From NCBI GenBank assembly GCA_023078555.1, contig CM041196.1, positions 3,782,001 to 3,846,000 on the forward strand: a stretch of DNA of 64,000 bases. Direction: 5' to 3'. The position numbers and the translations under genes were made by a program. This stretch comes from Ulva prolifera (Eukaryota > Chlorophyta > Ulvophyceae > Ulvales > Ulvaceae). Shown piece by piece: positions 1 to 14,878 of the stretch (position 1 is the stretch's first letter; each line of letters begins with the position of its first letter). The notes below the pieces were generated by a model, which was not told where the DNA came from, searched no databases, and worked only from the letters and a program-made list of their open reading frames with translations.

Positions 1-41
1 CGGACGTGTGCAGCATCGCGGAAGGCTTCGCGGCCGGCTAG

Positions 42-1422
42 GCTGCGGATGCAGAGGAGCTGGCCGCCCGAGGAGGGAACCACCTTACTCACGCGTTCAG
101 GCAGCCAACAGTCGCGTGGATCGACGAGAATGCGCGGTGGTGGAAGGGGGTCGGTCAGGCTTCGAACGCGTCCGTGCACCGCACCTGCGCCAAGGCTTTT
201 GTACTATTTGTCCGTGCTTTTGTCGCAGTCGTCATCTCGCAGCAGCGAGGGCAGGGTGACCAGAGTTTCAACAACCTGATGATATGCGAGTGGCAGGCTG
301 CGCGTGCAGCCGCCGATGGAAGCCCCGTGGACGGGGTGCAACGTGTCCCGATGAGCGCGATCATATACAGCTTCCGCCACGCTAACTCCGTCTTCCTGAT
401 GACGCTGCAAACCCTGGCCTGGGCTGGCCACATCGGCTGCTTCGGTACGCCGAATGCGTACCGCCTCTCACTGGAGTGCGCTGTGGACTCGTACTTCATG
501 GCCCGTTCGTCCGCAGGGCAGTCGGCCGAGATTCAGGTGCGACCCGGTGGCCTAGCAGCAGCCCCCCACCTTATGCATGCATACGCCTGAAGGGTGCCTA
601 TGGTGTTGGCGAAGGTTTGACGTTGTGGCTTCGCTTGTACGAGGAGCGCCGCCGGTTCCACCTTTTCAGGCAGATCCACCCCGCCCTGTACGAATTTGTC
701 ACCCACCTCAAGGCCGATGCGGCATTCGTTAACATCAAGCCCCCACCTTTGAAGAGAGGGGAAATGACTGCCATCGCGGAGGAGGCGATGTCCGGTGCTA
801 CGACGCCACTGTACGGCCGGGTGGCGGCCTTCCTGCGCAACATCAGCGGCGTGCGGAACCCGTCCGTGACAGCGTGGCAGTGGCGACATGTCACGTTTGT
901 CGTCGTCATCGTCGCGCGTGAAGGCGCAGACGGGGAGTTGGTGGAAGAGGTGCGCCGCTGATCGGCCACAGGTGTTGGGCACGCCTAACCAGGTTGTTGT
1001 TACAGGTGGGTTTCGGGATTGTGGTGCATCTGACACACGACAAGGCACCGAACAAGTTCGGGGCCAAGGTCATCGCGATGAACCCGACGGGTCACCTCAC
1101 GACTCACAGCGAAGACAGCACCACCCTCAACGTTGATGACGCTGATCACCGCCACGATGCCGACATAGCCAGCGTCGGGTGTCAGGTGCTCAGCATGGCG
1201 ATGCACCAAGGCCTGATGCGGGCAGAGGACCTGCAGCACCTCCCCGTGGGCACCGCCTTCACCGTGCCGGCACTCATCGCACGGCGACAAAGGGCCGCAG
1301 CTGCTAAGCTGGCCGAACGCGCACGCGACATGTGTGTCTCAATCCCCTCAATGCACAGCGGCATCAGCGATGGCAAGTTGGTCCTTGAACGGCTGATTTG
1401 CATGAGTACGCGTATTTCTTGA
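42..1422 (+). CDS. unrecognised host-like gene, 3' part, three exons
   Basis: Best read as exons 42-536, 593-949 and 1006-1422, ending in TGA. What is seen: the frame entering at 42 follows an AG that would close an intron starting before the window. The frame then runs open to 536, is interrupted, reopens at 593 in another frame, is interrupted again, and reopens at 1006. Both interruptions can be removed as GT-AG introns of exactly 56 bp, each beginning GTGCG and each in phase 0, giving about 420 residues. The translation looks protein-like (for example AWIDENARWWKGVG in exon 1 and LWLRLYEERRRFHLF in exon 2) and has no low complexity. I recognise no family, so no function is offered. A TGTAA at 1616-1620, about 190 bases past the stop, could be an algal-type poly(A) signal, but the host is unknown. 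The alternative is that this is a decayed or mobile-element ORF. The true start lies outside the window. Confidence 0.45.
537..592 (+). other. candidate 56-bp intron, phase 0
   Basis: Starts GTGCGACC after ATTCAG and ends CCTGAAG. Its removal joins two open frames in phase 0 and eliminates in-frame stops. The AAG acceptor has no strong pyrimidine tract, so it rests mainly on frame logic and on matching the length of the second intron. Confidence 0.4.
950..1005 (+). other. candidate 56-bp intron, phase 0
   Basis: Starts GTGCGCCG and ends in a pyrimidine-rich stretch, GTTGTTACAG. It contains the TGA that would otherwise end exon 2. It has the same length, phase and first five bases as the intron at 537-592. 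Confidence 0.45.
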
Positions 1423-2755
1423 TTTCGGAACGTTTCACATGCGGTCCTTACGTGATTTATCAATGTATAGAACGCACGTACGTTTCACACTGCAGCGTTT
1501 TTGGAGACCCTGGGCCTAGAGCTCTGCACTGTGGTACACCCCTACCTGCCATAGCACGATGAACCTGAGCTGCCTATGATGATCTGATTCCCTGCTTCTT
1601 CATTGTACTGTTCCCTGTAACAGTGTGATGTAGCATAGATGACATCGACCGTTGCCTACCAAGCCTGGCCATGTTGCCTACACAACGTACTTTGAACCCA
1701 CCAACGTGCCGTGCGTGTATTCCAGATGTAACGGCATCGAGCATGCATGTACAGGTTTGTGTTCTCTCGCTGGCATGGGATGCTCCCCCTACGACTCGTG
1801 CCGTCATCCAATTGGGCCATCAGCATGTTGATCGCGATATACTGCACGTGACCTGCGATCCGGATTTGCCTTCACCTTCATCCTCAAGAGCAACCTCGCG
1901 GGACGATTGCACAACCGGATCGAGCTCGCACTCAGGGGACAGTGGAGCGCGTCTGCGAAAACTGCCGAGACGGTGTATCTGCACCAAGGCCACTTCAACG
2001 CGGCAATGGCTCACAGGGTACGTTGAGATAACCCAGGGCAAGGCCATGCAGTCAACCGGGTGAGGATTTTGGTGAACACTGGTAGCCATCGTGTAGGTTC
2101 TCATCTTTGGTATGCTATTCTCAATGTGAGGGCGCATGTGTCATCACGCACATCTTGATTGTTATCGCAACGGCATTAGCAGGAAGTTGACATACACATG
2201 CCCTTGTTCAGCCAGGTGCACCAAACCACATGCGTGCACTGCGCTCCACGTTGGCTTGCAATCTGCCCCGTGATCCGCCTGTACATGGTAATAAACAACG
2301 AGGGAAGACACTCATCATGAACGAAATGCGCGCCACGTTGCGATGTGTTTTCTCTATGTTGGCGTGTGTGATGTGCATGCAAGTGTACGCGAGATGCGTA
2401 TAGGTGCATGTTGCACCTATTGTCCAAATGCATAACCCAGCCTAATCTCCATTACCAAAAATGATGATTGGCACGGACTCTCCGAAACCAATCAGCTACG
2501 ACCCCTGAGCCCATGTACTCCGGTACTTAGGACAAGTAATTCATATTCGGGTTGTGGCTTGTGACTTGTGTGCCATGAGCAGCGAAGCTAGACCAGGCGG
2601 GTGCGTGACGGTGTGCATTGTTGAGCGTTACGCCTGCGAACGTGCAACCGCGATCAACATGGCACCCGACAAGGGCGCCAACGAACTTCTATATTAACAT
2701 TCACACTTCTCCATGTTAATGCGGGCGGCTCATCAGGCAAAACTTGCAGTGCGAC
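1423..2755. other. intergenic, no gene seen
   Basis: Only short overlapping open frames without protein-like composition or support on either strand. No LTR homology, tRNA or repeat was recognised by eye. Confidence 0.5.
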
Positions 2756-2960
2756 TGTGCACAGACACGGAACACTGCCTACATAGTGCACAAGATAGTG
2801 CACGACATAGTGCACGGACACAAAATTGTGCCTACATAGTGCACGACATGGTGCACTGACACGGAATTGTGCCTACATCGTGCACACCATAGTGCACGAC
2901 ATAGTGCACAGACACGGAACAGTGCCTACATAGTGCACAATATAGCGCACGACATAGTGT
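2756..2960 (+). repeat. 53-bp minisatellite, cluster 1 (degenerate)
   Basis: Roughly four imperfect units. Each has a CAGACACGGAACAGTGCC head followed by repeated TAGTGCAC blocks, in places shortened. The motif GTGCAC is palindromic and recurs two to three times per unit. The units end where the sequence becomes unique near 2960. Confidence 0.75.
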
Positions 2961-3240
2961 ATGTTGGAATGCAAGCGCGAGTGGAAGCGTCATACCGTAA
3001 GTTTAGTTGGGCGAAATGTTAAGTATGTGTGCGGAGTACTTAGCACATGACGCCTGAGATCTGGGATCACACCTACATGGTCAATATCCGAGTCAGATAC
3101 TTGAACCATGACCTTGTTCGACCTATACAGAGATCTGGAATGTGTGTTCTCATTCGCGGGCTGGTGACTGCCACGTGTCGCCCCGTGCGGGCATTCGCAT
3201 GTGCACCTGCCTTGGGCGCTACGAGGCACTTTCGCAACAG

Positions 3241-3500
3241 TGTACGGACACGGAACAGTGCCTACATCATGCACACCATAGTGCACGACATAGTGCACAG
3301 ACACGGAACAATGCCTACATAGTGCACACTATAGTGCATGACATAGTGCACAGACACGGAACAGTGCCTACATAGTGCACAATATAGTGCACGAAATAGT
3401 CCACAAACACGGAACAGTGCCTACATAGTGCACAATATAGTGCACGACATAGTGCACACACACGGAACAGTGCCTACATAGTGCACAATATAGTGCACGA
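3241..3500 (+). repeat. 53-bp minisatellite, cluster 2
   Basis: About five tandem units of 53 bp, cleaner than cluster 1. Each contains ACACGGAACAGTGCCTACAT followed by GTGCAC blocks. Neighbouring units differ by single substitutions. The clusters are separated by about 280 bp of unrelated sequence, so the family is locally dispersed. No coding role is apparent. Confidence 0.85.
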
Positions 3501-5901
3501 CCCCCACATGCCAGTGTCAAGACATGATGAATGCTAACACCACTCCTGTGGTGAGAGCAGTGTACTGTTGGGTGCAAACCAGACCTTGCATGTGCTTCAC
3601 ATTGCTGTGGCATGCCCCTTTCTGTCACACTTGGCGTGCAGTCACGTTGTCCGCCGTGTGCCTTAGCTGCATTCAGCTGGACAAGGCACGAGGCCTCGGG
3701 ATAATCATGTTGCAATGATCAGCTCGGACTTCGCAAGAGCACATGCATATGTGATGACGGCGTTCGTAAGATCGAGGACACTCGTCGCGAAGGAGGCCAA
3801 TGTGGTGGTGGAGGGTGGCAGCGAGGTGATCACAGCACAGCCTACCGGGACGCGACTGCGCCTATGTCCCTGCTCACGCTGGAACTCGCGTCGAAACTTG
3901 TACTGCATGAAGAATACATCAATAGCTATCGATGCATCATTGTGTTGCGGCAATCGGGGCTGTGTGCGATGAGTTCGTTCTGACCCATGTCAGGTTGGCG
4001 GACCGAATGGCGGAGGGTGACAGGAGGGTGGAAACTAGTTGACTACCGCGCGGGAACATGTCCGAGGGTGGTACACCCACACGACCACCGATCACCCGGC
4101 AACCATGGTGCCCCACCACGCCACCACCCTCCACCACCACAGTCCATGACAGCGCCAGATTTGCCAATGCTGCTAGTGTGCCACAATAACATTTCCTCGA
4201 TAAACCCCATAATTAATGTGTATCGTGTGCGCGGCGGCCATCCCGCCTTTGCTTCTGTAGAAGCAGTCAAAGAAAGGTTTCCAGACGCAGTCCACGCGAT
4301 GGTATACTCCACGCCACTGCATCAGGTAGACCAATCGTAGGTAAACAGAGTCAGTAGGCCAATACAGCATCCGGCAGGGCAGGTCGGTGTTGCAGCAGCT
4401 CGCAGCACCGACTACACGCAGACGTGGCGCTGGCAGCAACCGGTGCGAGGTCTTACAATACACAACACCCATGTGTCTGCGGCCTGGCATGAACCGTGTG
4501 TGGCAGGGGGCTCGCCATGGCCACTGTCAGCACCTGCATGTGAGTGCAAGGCGGCCTGCGTGGCCTGCAGACCTCGACTATCGCTGCGACGGTCGTGTGA
4601 AAGACCGTCGGGTCGTGCAGACGTTGATTACTTTCCGGTGACGCAGGCGTGTGCATGTCGCAACAGTTGGCTGACTACCGGCACGAGCAGAGCGTGCCGG
4701 CGACCGCACGTGCACCTGCGCAGCCTAGGAACAGAGACATGCACACGATTGCGACCTACTGCACCACGAGACGCAGGCGATTGTTTAGGTGGTGGATTGG
4801 CTGTGCACAATCAGCCGTGGAGCGTCCGGTGCGGGCCTGTGTCGAACTGTCGTCATTGTGTCGCGAGTGCCTCGGCGCGTGGCAACCAGAGTACATACGG
4901 CAGCAATTGTGCGTTATACCGCGGTGTAGGAATGCTTTGTGTAACGGCCGGGTCATGTTGTACCGTTTGACTGCACCGAAAATGGCTCATGCTGGCCGTG
5001 CGATGCAAACGGCAGCTCGTTCACCAGCGTGACAGCGCCACAGCACCAACAGCGACGACAAATCGCTAGGCTGCTGCGGCGTATGCGCGTCGCGCCACAC
5101 ACACAGCCTCGCGGACGAGCCGGCACATGCCGTCGCAACGTCACTGGCACACAGCTCTGCCTCGGCTGAAACAGCAGCTACATGGGCCAAATATCAACCG
5201 TATCAATGTGTAGCACGACATCACGTTCGCAAGCGGGTTGTTTCGGGCTGAGCGTGTAGGCGTACCGCACGAAACAGCAGCCTCGCCTCGCGCACGGCGC
5301 AGCTGCGAGCTGCTGCAGCTGGCCGCACGTGCCTCCTGCCATTCCAGATGCAAGCTGCTGCAGCTAAGGCAGTTAATGGCGGGTCTGTGCGCTTGCCGGG
5401 CTACGCTGTTCTGGCACTCCGGGCTGCAAATGACCGCGGTCTGAAACGCCACGGCTATCTCGGAGACACAGGCGATCGGCTGCTAAAATATGAACAGAAT
5501 AATAAAATATGAACAGAATGGGGCCTGAGTGTCTGTTGTCTTGACGGGTGCCCGGCCACGGCGGGTGGCGTCATGAAAACGGCACCAGTCTTGACAGCCA
5601 CGCCTTGCTGCCATGGCCGGCAGACACGTCGTCCCCGGGCGCACGGGTCAACAAAACAGCACAACATGCAACCGTGGCAGGCTGTGGAACATTGAACGCT
5701 TGCCAGGTCGCGGCGAGCGGTGCGTTTGTGCACCAGCCGCGACCCTACTGCACACCGTTCAAGCTTCGAGTGTGAACATGCATAGGTGACGGCTGCACCC
5801 ATGCGGTTCACGCAGCTGCGCGCTTATTCATGTCCTCTTCCTTATCGATGCAGGATAATCCGGTGTGTAGCGTTACAGCTGTGAGCCTCCAAACAAACTC
5901 G
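3501..5901. other. intergenic, no gene seen
   Basis: No open frame with convincing coding character was found. A 16-bp inverted repeat (3803-3818 with 4124-4139) and a twice-occurring CTGCTGCAGCT motif near 5310 and 5352 are the only structures noted. No similarity to the LTRs or internal regions of either retroelement was seen. Confidence 0.5.
5484..5519 (+). repeat. short direct repeat, 17 bp x 2
   Basis: TAAAATATGAACAGAAT occurs perfectly at 5484-5500 and 5503-5519. It is AT-rich within a GC-rich neighbourhood. No function is inferred. Confidence 0.8.
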
Positions 5902-9074
<3,173 letters not shown>

Positions 9075-9077
<3 letters not shown>

Positions 9078-9118
9078 TGAGAAGCTGGCAAGCCATCCAT
9101 TGCGTGCCCACAATGGGC
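9075..9118 (+). promoter_or_regulatory. candidate UGA readthrough site, element 1
   Basis: The gag frame ends CGC TGA (TGA at 9078-9080). The same frame then continues without a stop as GAA GCT GGC AAG into pol. A stem GCCCA/TGGGC with loop CAA lies at 9106-9118. The TGA, flanking codons and GC-rich stem are shared with element 2 (34624-34669). Confidence 0.6.
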
Positions 9119-12100
9119 GGCTGAGCCTTACAATCTGGCACGAAAGTTAATACCATTGAACGCGACTTGTTTCAACTCCGCATTTATGTCTGGGTCCCTG
9201 TCCTTGTTTGATCTACATGACCTTAAAGAAAATATTATAGTGACTCTTCCATGCACAGACGCGGCGCAGCCTGCAGTTCGCCACATGCACACCATCAACA
9301 TGCATGAACACAACATTACCGTCGTTATCCCCGCGCGAATTTTTGACTCGTTAGCATTTGTTCCGTTTTTACGTCAGCACTCCCCGTCCATGGTTGACGA
9401 GGCACGGCATTTGCTGGAGTATATGTCAGGCAACCCTGTTCCAGGACACCAAAAGTACCACATATGCACAATGATAACGAATCAGCGTGCGTCAATTTTG
9501 CCAACGAAGAAAGCTGCAGCGACGGTGTTGGCACAGCAAGCGAGTTTGTTGATCTTATATGCACGATGCCCACGCGCATTTACAACCACTTCGCCCGGGC
9601 GTTGGTGGACACGGCAGCAAACCATAGCATGATCACTCGCGGTTTTTTGGAGCGCCATAACATCCCCTTTCTATCTACACACAGCGTAACGGTTGGAATT
9701 TCAGCATCGGAGGCACCATGCATAGGGTCTGTCTTGTTAAGTGCGCGGGTAGGACGACGGATCATTATAGTGAAATTCACAGTAGTGGACTCGCTGCCCG
9801 CGGCAGCGGATTCATTCCATCCGAACGAGGCACTATTTGTACTTGATGTGATATCAGCCGTCAACATGTCCATCACTTTTAAACATCCGCGCATTGTTAT
9901 TCATGTCCCACCAGTAAAACATGGACGCAAGAAGACGGGACAGCCCTACATCCATGTCATTCACGCCAGCCACGCACAAGTCACAACGGAATCCAGTCCA
10001 CGGGAAGATTTCTTAATATCGCAACGTGAATTGAAGAGTCTCACAAACAGGGCGAGGCGCGGTCAGCAGCCATTGTTTGTGGCACACATTAAATCCTCAC
10101 ATGCAGCAACAACAAATGTTAGTTGTGCCAGCACAAAACGAACCGGATACCTATCACGACAAAATGCTCCTGCACATGTCCCACAAGACACATCATGTAT
10201 CCCTGCTTGCATTAAAGCGGTTGTGGACAAACATCAAGCGCCTGGAGGCACGTTAGGGCCGCCACCCCCCAACACATCTGCATCCGGATTTGAAATGGAC
10301 ATTGACTTGTTGCCAGGCGCTAGGCCCAGAGCGGCGCGCCAGTATAGATTGACACCGAGGGAACAACTGGAACTGGAAAAGCAGCTTAATCATTTAATCT
10401 CCATGGGGTGGGTGCAACCCTCTGTTTCTCCTTGGGCTAGCTGTGTCCTTTTTGCCCCCAAACCTGGCGGCAAGTTGAGACTTTGCATTGACTATCGGTA
10501 TCTGAACGAGCACACAATTAAGAACACATACCCATTGCCACGCATCGACACGCTGCTAGACCAACTGCAAGGGCACAAATACTTCTCAGCATTGGATTTG
10601 CAATCTGGCTATCACCAAATTCGTCTCTCGGAGTCAGCTGGCCCTAAAACCGCTTTTAAAACACCGGATGGCCTGTATGAGTGGAAGGTTATGCCGTTCG
10701 GCTTGTCCAACGCACCCTCGGTGTTTCAGCACGCGATGAATGTTGAAAGGACTAGGTAAGATTTGTCTTGCTTATCTCGACGATATTGTGGTTTTGGCAC
10801 GATCGGAATCTGAGCATGCGACGAACTTGAATCTCGTGTCAACCCGCTTAGCAGAGCATAACTTCTACTGCAACATGGATAAATGCCAATTTGCGCTGCA
10901 AGAGATTAAGTACCTAGGACATGTTGTCACGGCGGACACAGTCCAGCCGGACCCATATAAAGTTCAGGTGCTACAAGATTGGCCGGTTACAGACTTACAA
11001 AAATCGACAAACAATATTAGATCGTTTCTCGGATTAGCGGGTTACTTCAGGAGGTTTATTCCGAAGTTCCCGACCTTGGCCGCGCCTTTGTTGCAGCGTA
11101 TCAGCTCCAAGGAGCAGTTACCTTGGACGCTACAATGCAAACAGGCATTTACAAACATTAAACAATCTCTGGTCAACGCTACCGTTATGCGCCACCCGGA
11201 TCTTAACAAATCATTTCACATCTATACTGACGCATCAGATTATGCTTATGGTGCTGTGCTGACTCAGGAACATGATGATACTCTCTGTCCTGTTGTGTGG
11301 ATTGGCCGTAAATTGAATAAGGCTGAAGAAAATAATTATACACTAGAAAAAAAGCTTGGAGCGATTGTTTTTGCTTACCGCCAATGGCGATGTTATCTGG
11401 AAAGCAATCACACAGTGTTTATTCACTCTGACCACAACCCCCTTAGATTTCTACAAACTCAAAAGAAGCTCACCGGCAAACATGTCAGGTGGCTCGAGTC
11501 TCTGTCCCGTATTGACTGGAAAATTACTTACATTCCAGGGGACAAGAATGTTGTGGCCGATGCTGTTAGCAGAGCAACTCACTTGCCTAGCACGGAAATC
11601 ACGTTGCATGACGGCCACACGCTGGCCGCAGAACGGCCTCACGAACCTTACCGAGCATTAGCACTGACAAGCCTTCTAGTGCGCAGGTCCACCGGCCCCG
11701 CACCGGATTTATCGGAGGCATTCCCTCCACTACCATTGTCACAGGCTCCATCACATGGCACGGCACTTATGGAGTCCCGCAGGGTTACCCCGTCGGCTTG
11801 GCAGTCTGCTCCACTTCCGGCCGCCACGAATTCATTCTCCCGCACAACACGGGGACAGCAGTTAACCTGGGCGCTGCAGCAGCTCAGCCGCCAGCCAAGC
11901 AACCCCGCTTACTCAGTCGTGCAGGGAATGCTGGACCAGAGCAATCGCTCGCTACCGGCCACGACTCCGCGGCGGCCCCGGTCACAACCCCCGTTACAGG
12001 TTGCGCCCTCAACACGGCGCAGCAACCGGTTTCAGTCCCTCAGCCCGCCGCTCAGCCCACCAACGAGTCCGCAACAGCCGTCCACTCCGATGCCCAACCA

Positions 12101-13972
12101 ACCTCCGGAATTGACGACGACTCCGAGCCCTGGCTCCGGGAACTTAGGGCAGCACTCCTCGGCGAGTGATTCTGCCGACATTGTTCTCGACGCTCAGGCC
12201 GTCGAAGACATTGGTACGAATCTCATCGACCAGCACAATCACCATCTTACTGTTGGGACCGTGATTGATTCATTTTGGGAACGCTTGCGTAAAGGTTATG
12301 CACATGACCCTGCATTTCGTGAACCGCCGAAGCAATTTCGGTTTGATAAACATCTGCAAGCATATTTTTGCGAGCACAAGCTTATCATTCCGGATTATGA
12401 TGATCTTCGCAAACAAATCTTGTTGTGGCACCATGTGCATCCGTGGCATGCACACTTGGGTGTGCATAGAACACAAGCACTTATTATGGATACATTTCAT
12501 TGGCCCAACATCAGCGGAGACATCAAATCATTTGTATCGCAGTGTCATTCGTGTCAAATAATGAAATCTCCCGGTTCCACAGTTAGCACCCTATCACCCT
12601 TCCAGTACCCACAGCATGCTGGCGGGTTGTTAGCTTGGATATGATCACGCAACTACCCCGCACTGTGTCTGGTTTTGATTGCATCGTCGTTTTCGTTGAC
12701 CAGTTTTCTAAGATGGTCCGCCTTGTCCCTGCACTCAGTACTTTGGACGGACCAGGCTTCGCCAAATTATTCTTCCAGCACATTTACCCGCACTATGGCT
12801 TGCCGTTGGGTATATGTAGTGATCGCGGAGTGCAATGGAACAATAAATTCTTTCAATCCGTTTGCGAGCACATGGGCATTCGGCTACGCTTAACTTTCTC
12901 TTATCACCCCCAAGCAAATGGCCAAGTGGAACGCATGAACAGAGTCATTGGAGAAGCACAAAGGCATTTTGTCAGTCCAGCACACGACGACTGGGATACA
13001 TTCTTGCCGCACATCGAGTTCAGCATTAACAGTTCCAAAAATGAAAGCGCTGGTTGCAGCCCGTTTCAACTCAATCGCATTACACCCCCCTTATCCCCGA
13101 CTGCTTTGGCGTTTGGTATGTCGACATCGCCAAAACCACATGCGTCTGTCTTGCATCGGATGTATTACCACTTAGCCAAGCAATCTCTGAATGAAGCCAA
13201 GCAAAGCATGTGGGCTGGCACTGTCCAACCTGAATACTTTGAGCATTTCCGAGCAGGAAAGAATGTTCTGTTGTCCTTGTCAAAACTCGCGCTGCATCAC
13301 CCATCCCTTAGGCGCAAATTCACTGCCAAATGGGCGGGCCCCTGTCAAATCCTTGAGCTGGTCGGCACTAGAGCTGCGCGATTACAACTGCCTGCAACGC
13401 TGCAGCAACTTCGCATACACAATGTGTTTCATTTCTCATGTTTAAAACCGTACGTTGCGTCTCATCTGCATGAGTACTCGAGCGCAGCTGAATTGTCCCG
13501 GCCAACAGACGCCAATAAGGTGTTCGAGCTGGAAGCCATCCTTGATTATAGACGCACGGATACACCCGCTGTCCAATCCAAAGAGACAGGCCCAATGAAA
13601 GGTCCTCACCACTTAGTTAGTTGGAAAGGGTACTCCCCGCAACACAACTTATGGCTCCCTGTTAATGAGCTAGAGAACTGTTTGGACAAAGTGGCCGGAT
13701 ATATGTTCCAGAATGTGTCTTCCAAACAGCGCGACATTCTGATCCAACAGTTCCCGCGCACGGCCCGTGCTAAACTAGCGCACCTGCTGCAACGTGCTCA
13801 ACAGTCGACCCGACGCGGGATCGACACTGCACCTGCCATTATGTCGCGCCCGCCACGCTTGACGCCTAGGACTAGGCGTCGCTCGGCGTGCCCGGTAGAT
13901 GCCGAACCGGCGCTTAAAGCAGCCACATCGCGCCAGCGTTATTGCTCCCGCTGCGCTGCATGCCTGTACTAG
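9081..13972 (+). pseudogene. pol: pol remnant of element 1 (PR-RT-RNH-IN-chromodomain)
   Basis: Follows the gag TGA in frame. Protease DTAANH is at about 9608. RT has CIDYRYLN and YLDD (10773-10784). RNase H has TDAS, but the catalytic Glu is replaced by Lys (11352-11354, LEKKLG where element 2 has LEKELG). A Pro/Ser/Thr-rich spacer lies at about 11650-12170. Integrase has the zinc-binding region and the D-D-35-E core (SDRG...GQVE). A chromodomain with LVSWKGYS follows, and the protein ends in a YCSRCAA motif. Frame breaks occur at about 9510-9545, at about 10741-10746 (5 bases missing relative to element 2) and at about 12600 (one base missing). It could not make one functional polyprotein as read. 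Assembly indels are an alternative for some breaks. Confidence 0.92.
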
Positions 13973-14375
13973 GTCTTCGCTGCGCCCGGTATGTGTTGAA
14001 GGGGACGCCTGAATTCATGATAGCACTTACAGGGCATTTACACGGTCGTCAGGAGTTGGGATCGACGCAGGTATTGCTTGACCGTATCCTGCCCGCTCCG
14101 CCGACGCTTGTCGGTTTTAGGTCCGTGTGCATGATCACATAGGAACCGACACTGCCACCCCCATAGCACTCGTCATGCTGGGCACGGGCATTCACTGGGT
14201 GGAGCCCCAGCACGGCAGCGACTCGTACCTTACCTGCCTTGAGTGTACCGTTATTCTTACTTTTTCTACAGGTCTTCATGGGGTTGTTCACTTTATTTGG
14301 CGCTGCATCGGGGTGTTCTTGCTCGGTGCGCGATTACCTCGGAACGCCTATATTGTGGCGCCTCATCGCTTATGC

Positions 14376-14675
14376 CGTTGTGCAGTGGCTTCCTTGCCCG
14401 ACTTACCCGGAGACTCCGCGCTGGCGGATGGCAGGCTTACAAGGCTCCCGGTCAACATTGACAGAATTATGAAGGACGACCTCCATATTTCCGCGGCCGC
14501 CGGCAGCATCGACGAATTTAAGCGCCGTCTTCGCGGCATTGTTAGTGCCGAGCGCACGGTGGTGATGGCTGCTCGCATTCGTGAGCGCACGCTTCATGAC
14601 TTTATCGAATTTGCCACGCACTCTCATGGCCATGTTTTGGGCCACTACTTAGATGACTTGATCGTGGCCTTCTAG
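14376..14675 (+). pseudogene. ORF3 of element 1, downstream of pol
   Basis: Open frame with CAVASLPD at its start, ending HYLDDLIVAF then TAG. Its last 56 residues align without gaps to ORF3 of element 2 (shared SxxEFxR near the start of the block, AA in the middle, and GxVxGxYLxD near the end). The frame is open further upstream to about 14127, but similarity begins at CAVA. A GTTGTGCAG|TGGC boundary at 14384/14385 is shared with element 2 and could be a splice acceptor; another pyrimidine-rich AG lies near 14270. No known family was recognised and no function is offered. It is labelled pseudogene because the element is dead, although the ORF itself is unbroken. Confidence 0.5.
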
Positions 14676-14848
14676 GACATGATGTACCTTATTTGCAAGG
14701 CAGTCACGGCGCCGGCGCTTGTTGCAAAGCGCCGACGTCGTCCCTGCTCCGCAGGCTTTGCCCTTCGCGTCATTTTTTGGTTCACTTGCCATCTATCGTG
14801 ATGCCTTCTTCGTGTGTGGTCTCGCCAGAATCTCTGTGCTTCGCTTGT

Positions 14849-14878
14849 GGAGCTTCGCTCCTCTGTTAAGGGGGGAGG
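14849..14878 (+). promoter_or_regulatory. hairpin and polypurine tract, element 1
   Basis: GGAGC-TTC-GCTCC (14849-14861) forms a perfect hairpin, followed by the polypurine tract AAGGGGGGAGG just upstream of the LTR. The tract is the expected primer for plus-strand DNA synthesis. The same arrangement occurs in element 2 at 40554-40583. Confidence 0.85.

Noticed and set aside
533-1048. 171-residue minus-strand frame over the left gene
   Set aside because: It is opposite the spliced plus-strand reading, which has better composition and consistent intron phases.
3803-4139. 16-bp inverted repeat as a possible MITE or hairpin
   Set aside because: The arms are simple GGT/ACC-rich sequence 300 bases apart, with no target duplication seen.
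9081-9632. Element 1 gag-pol TGA considered as just another decay mutation
   Set aside because: The same TGA with conserved flanks is present in the intact, young element 2, so it predates decay.
14239-14472. Hydrophobic N-terminus resembling a signal or membrane segment, considered as an env-like protein
   Set aside because: The frame is not conserved in element 2 and ends early; the conserved protein in this region is in a different frame (ORF3).
14640-14672. YLDD-like sequence at the end of ORF3, considered as an RT remnant
   Set aside because: No other RT motif surrounds it, and element 2 has YLED there. Chance resemblance.
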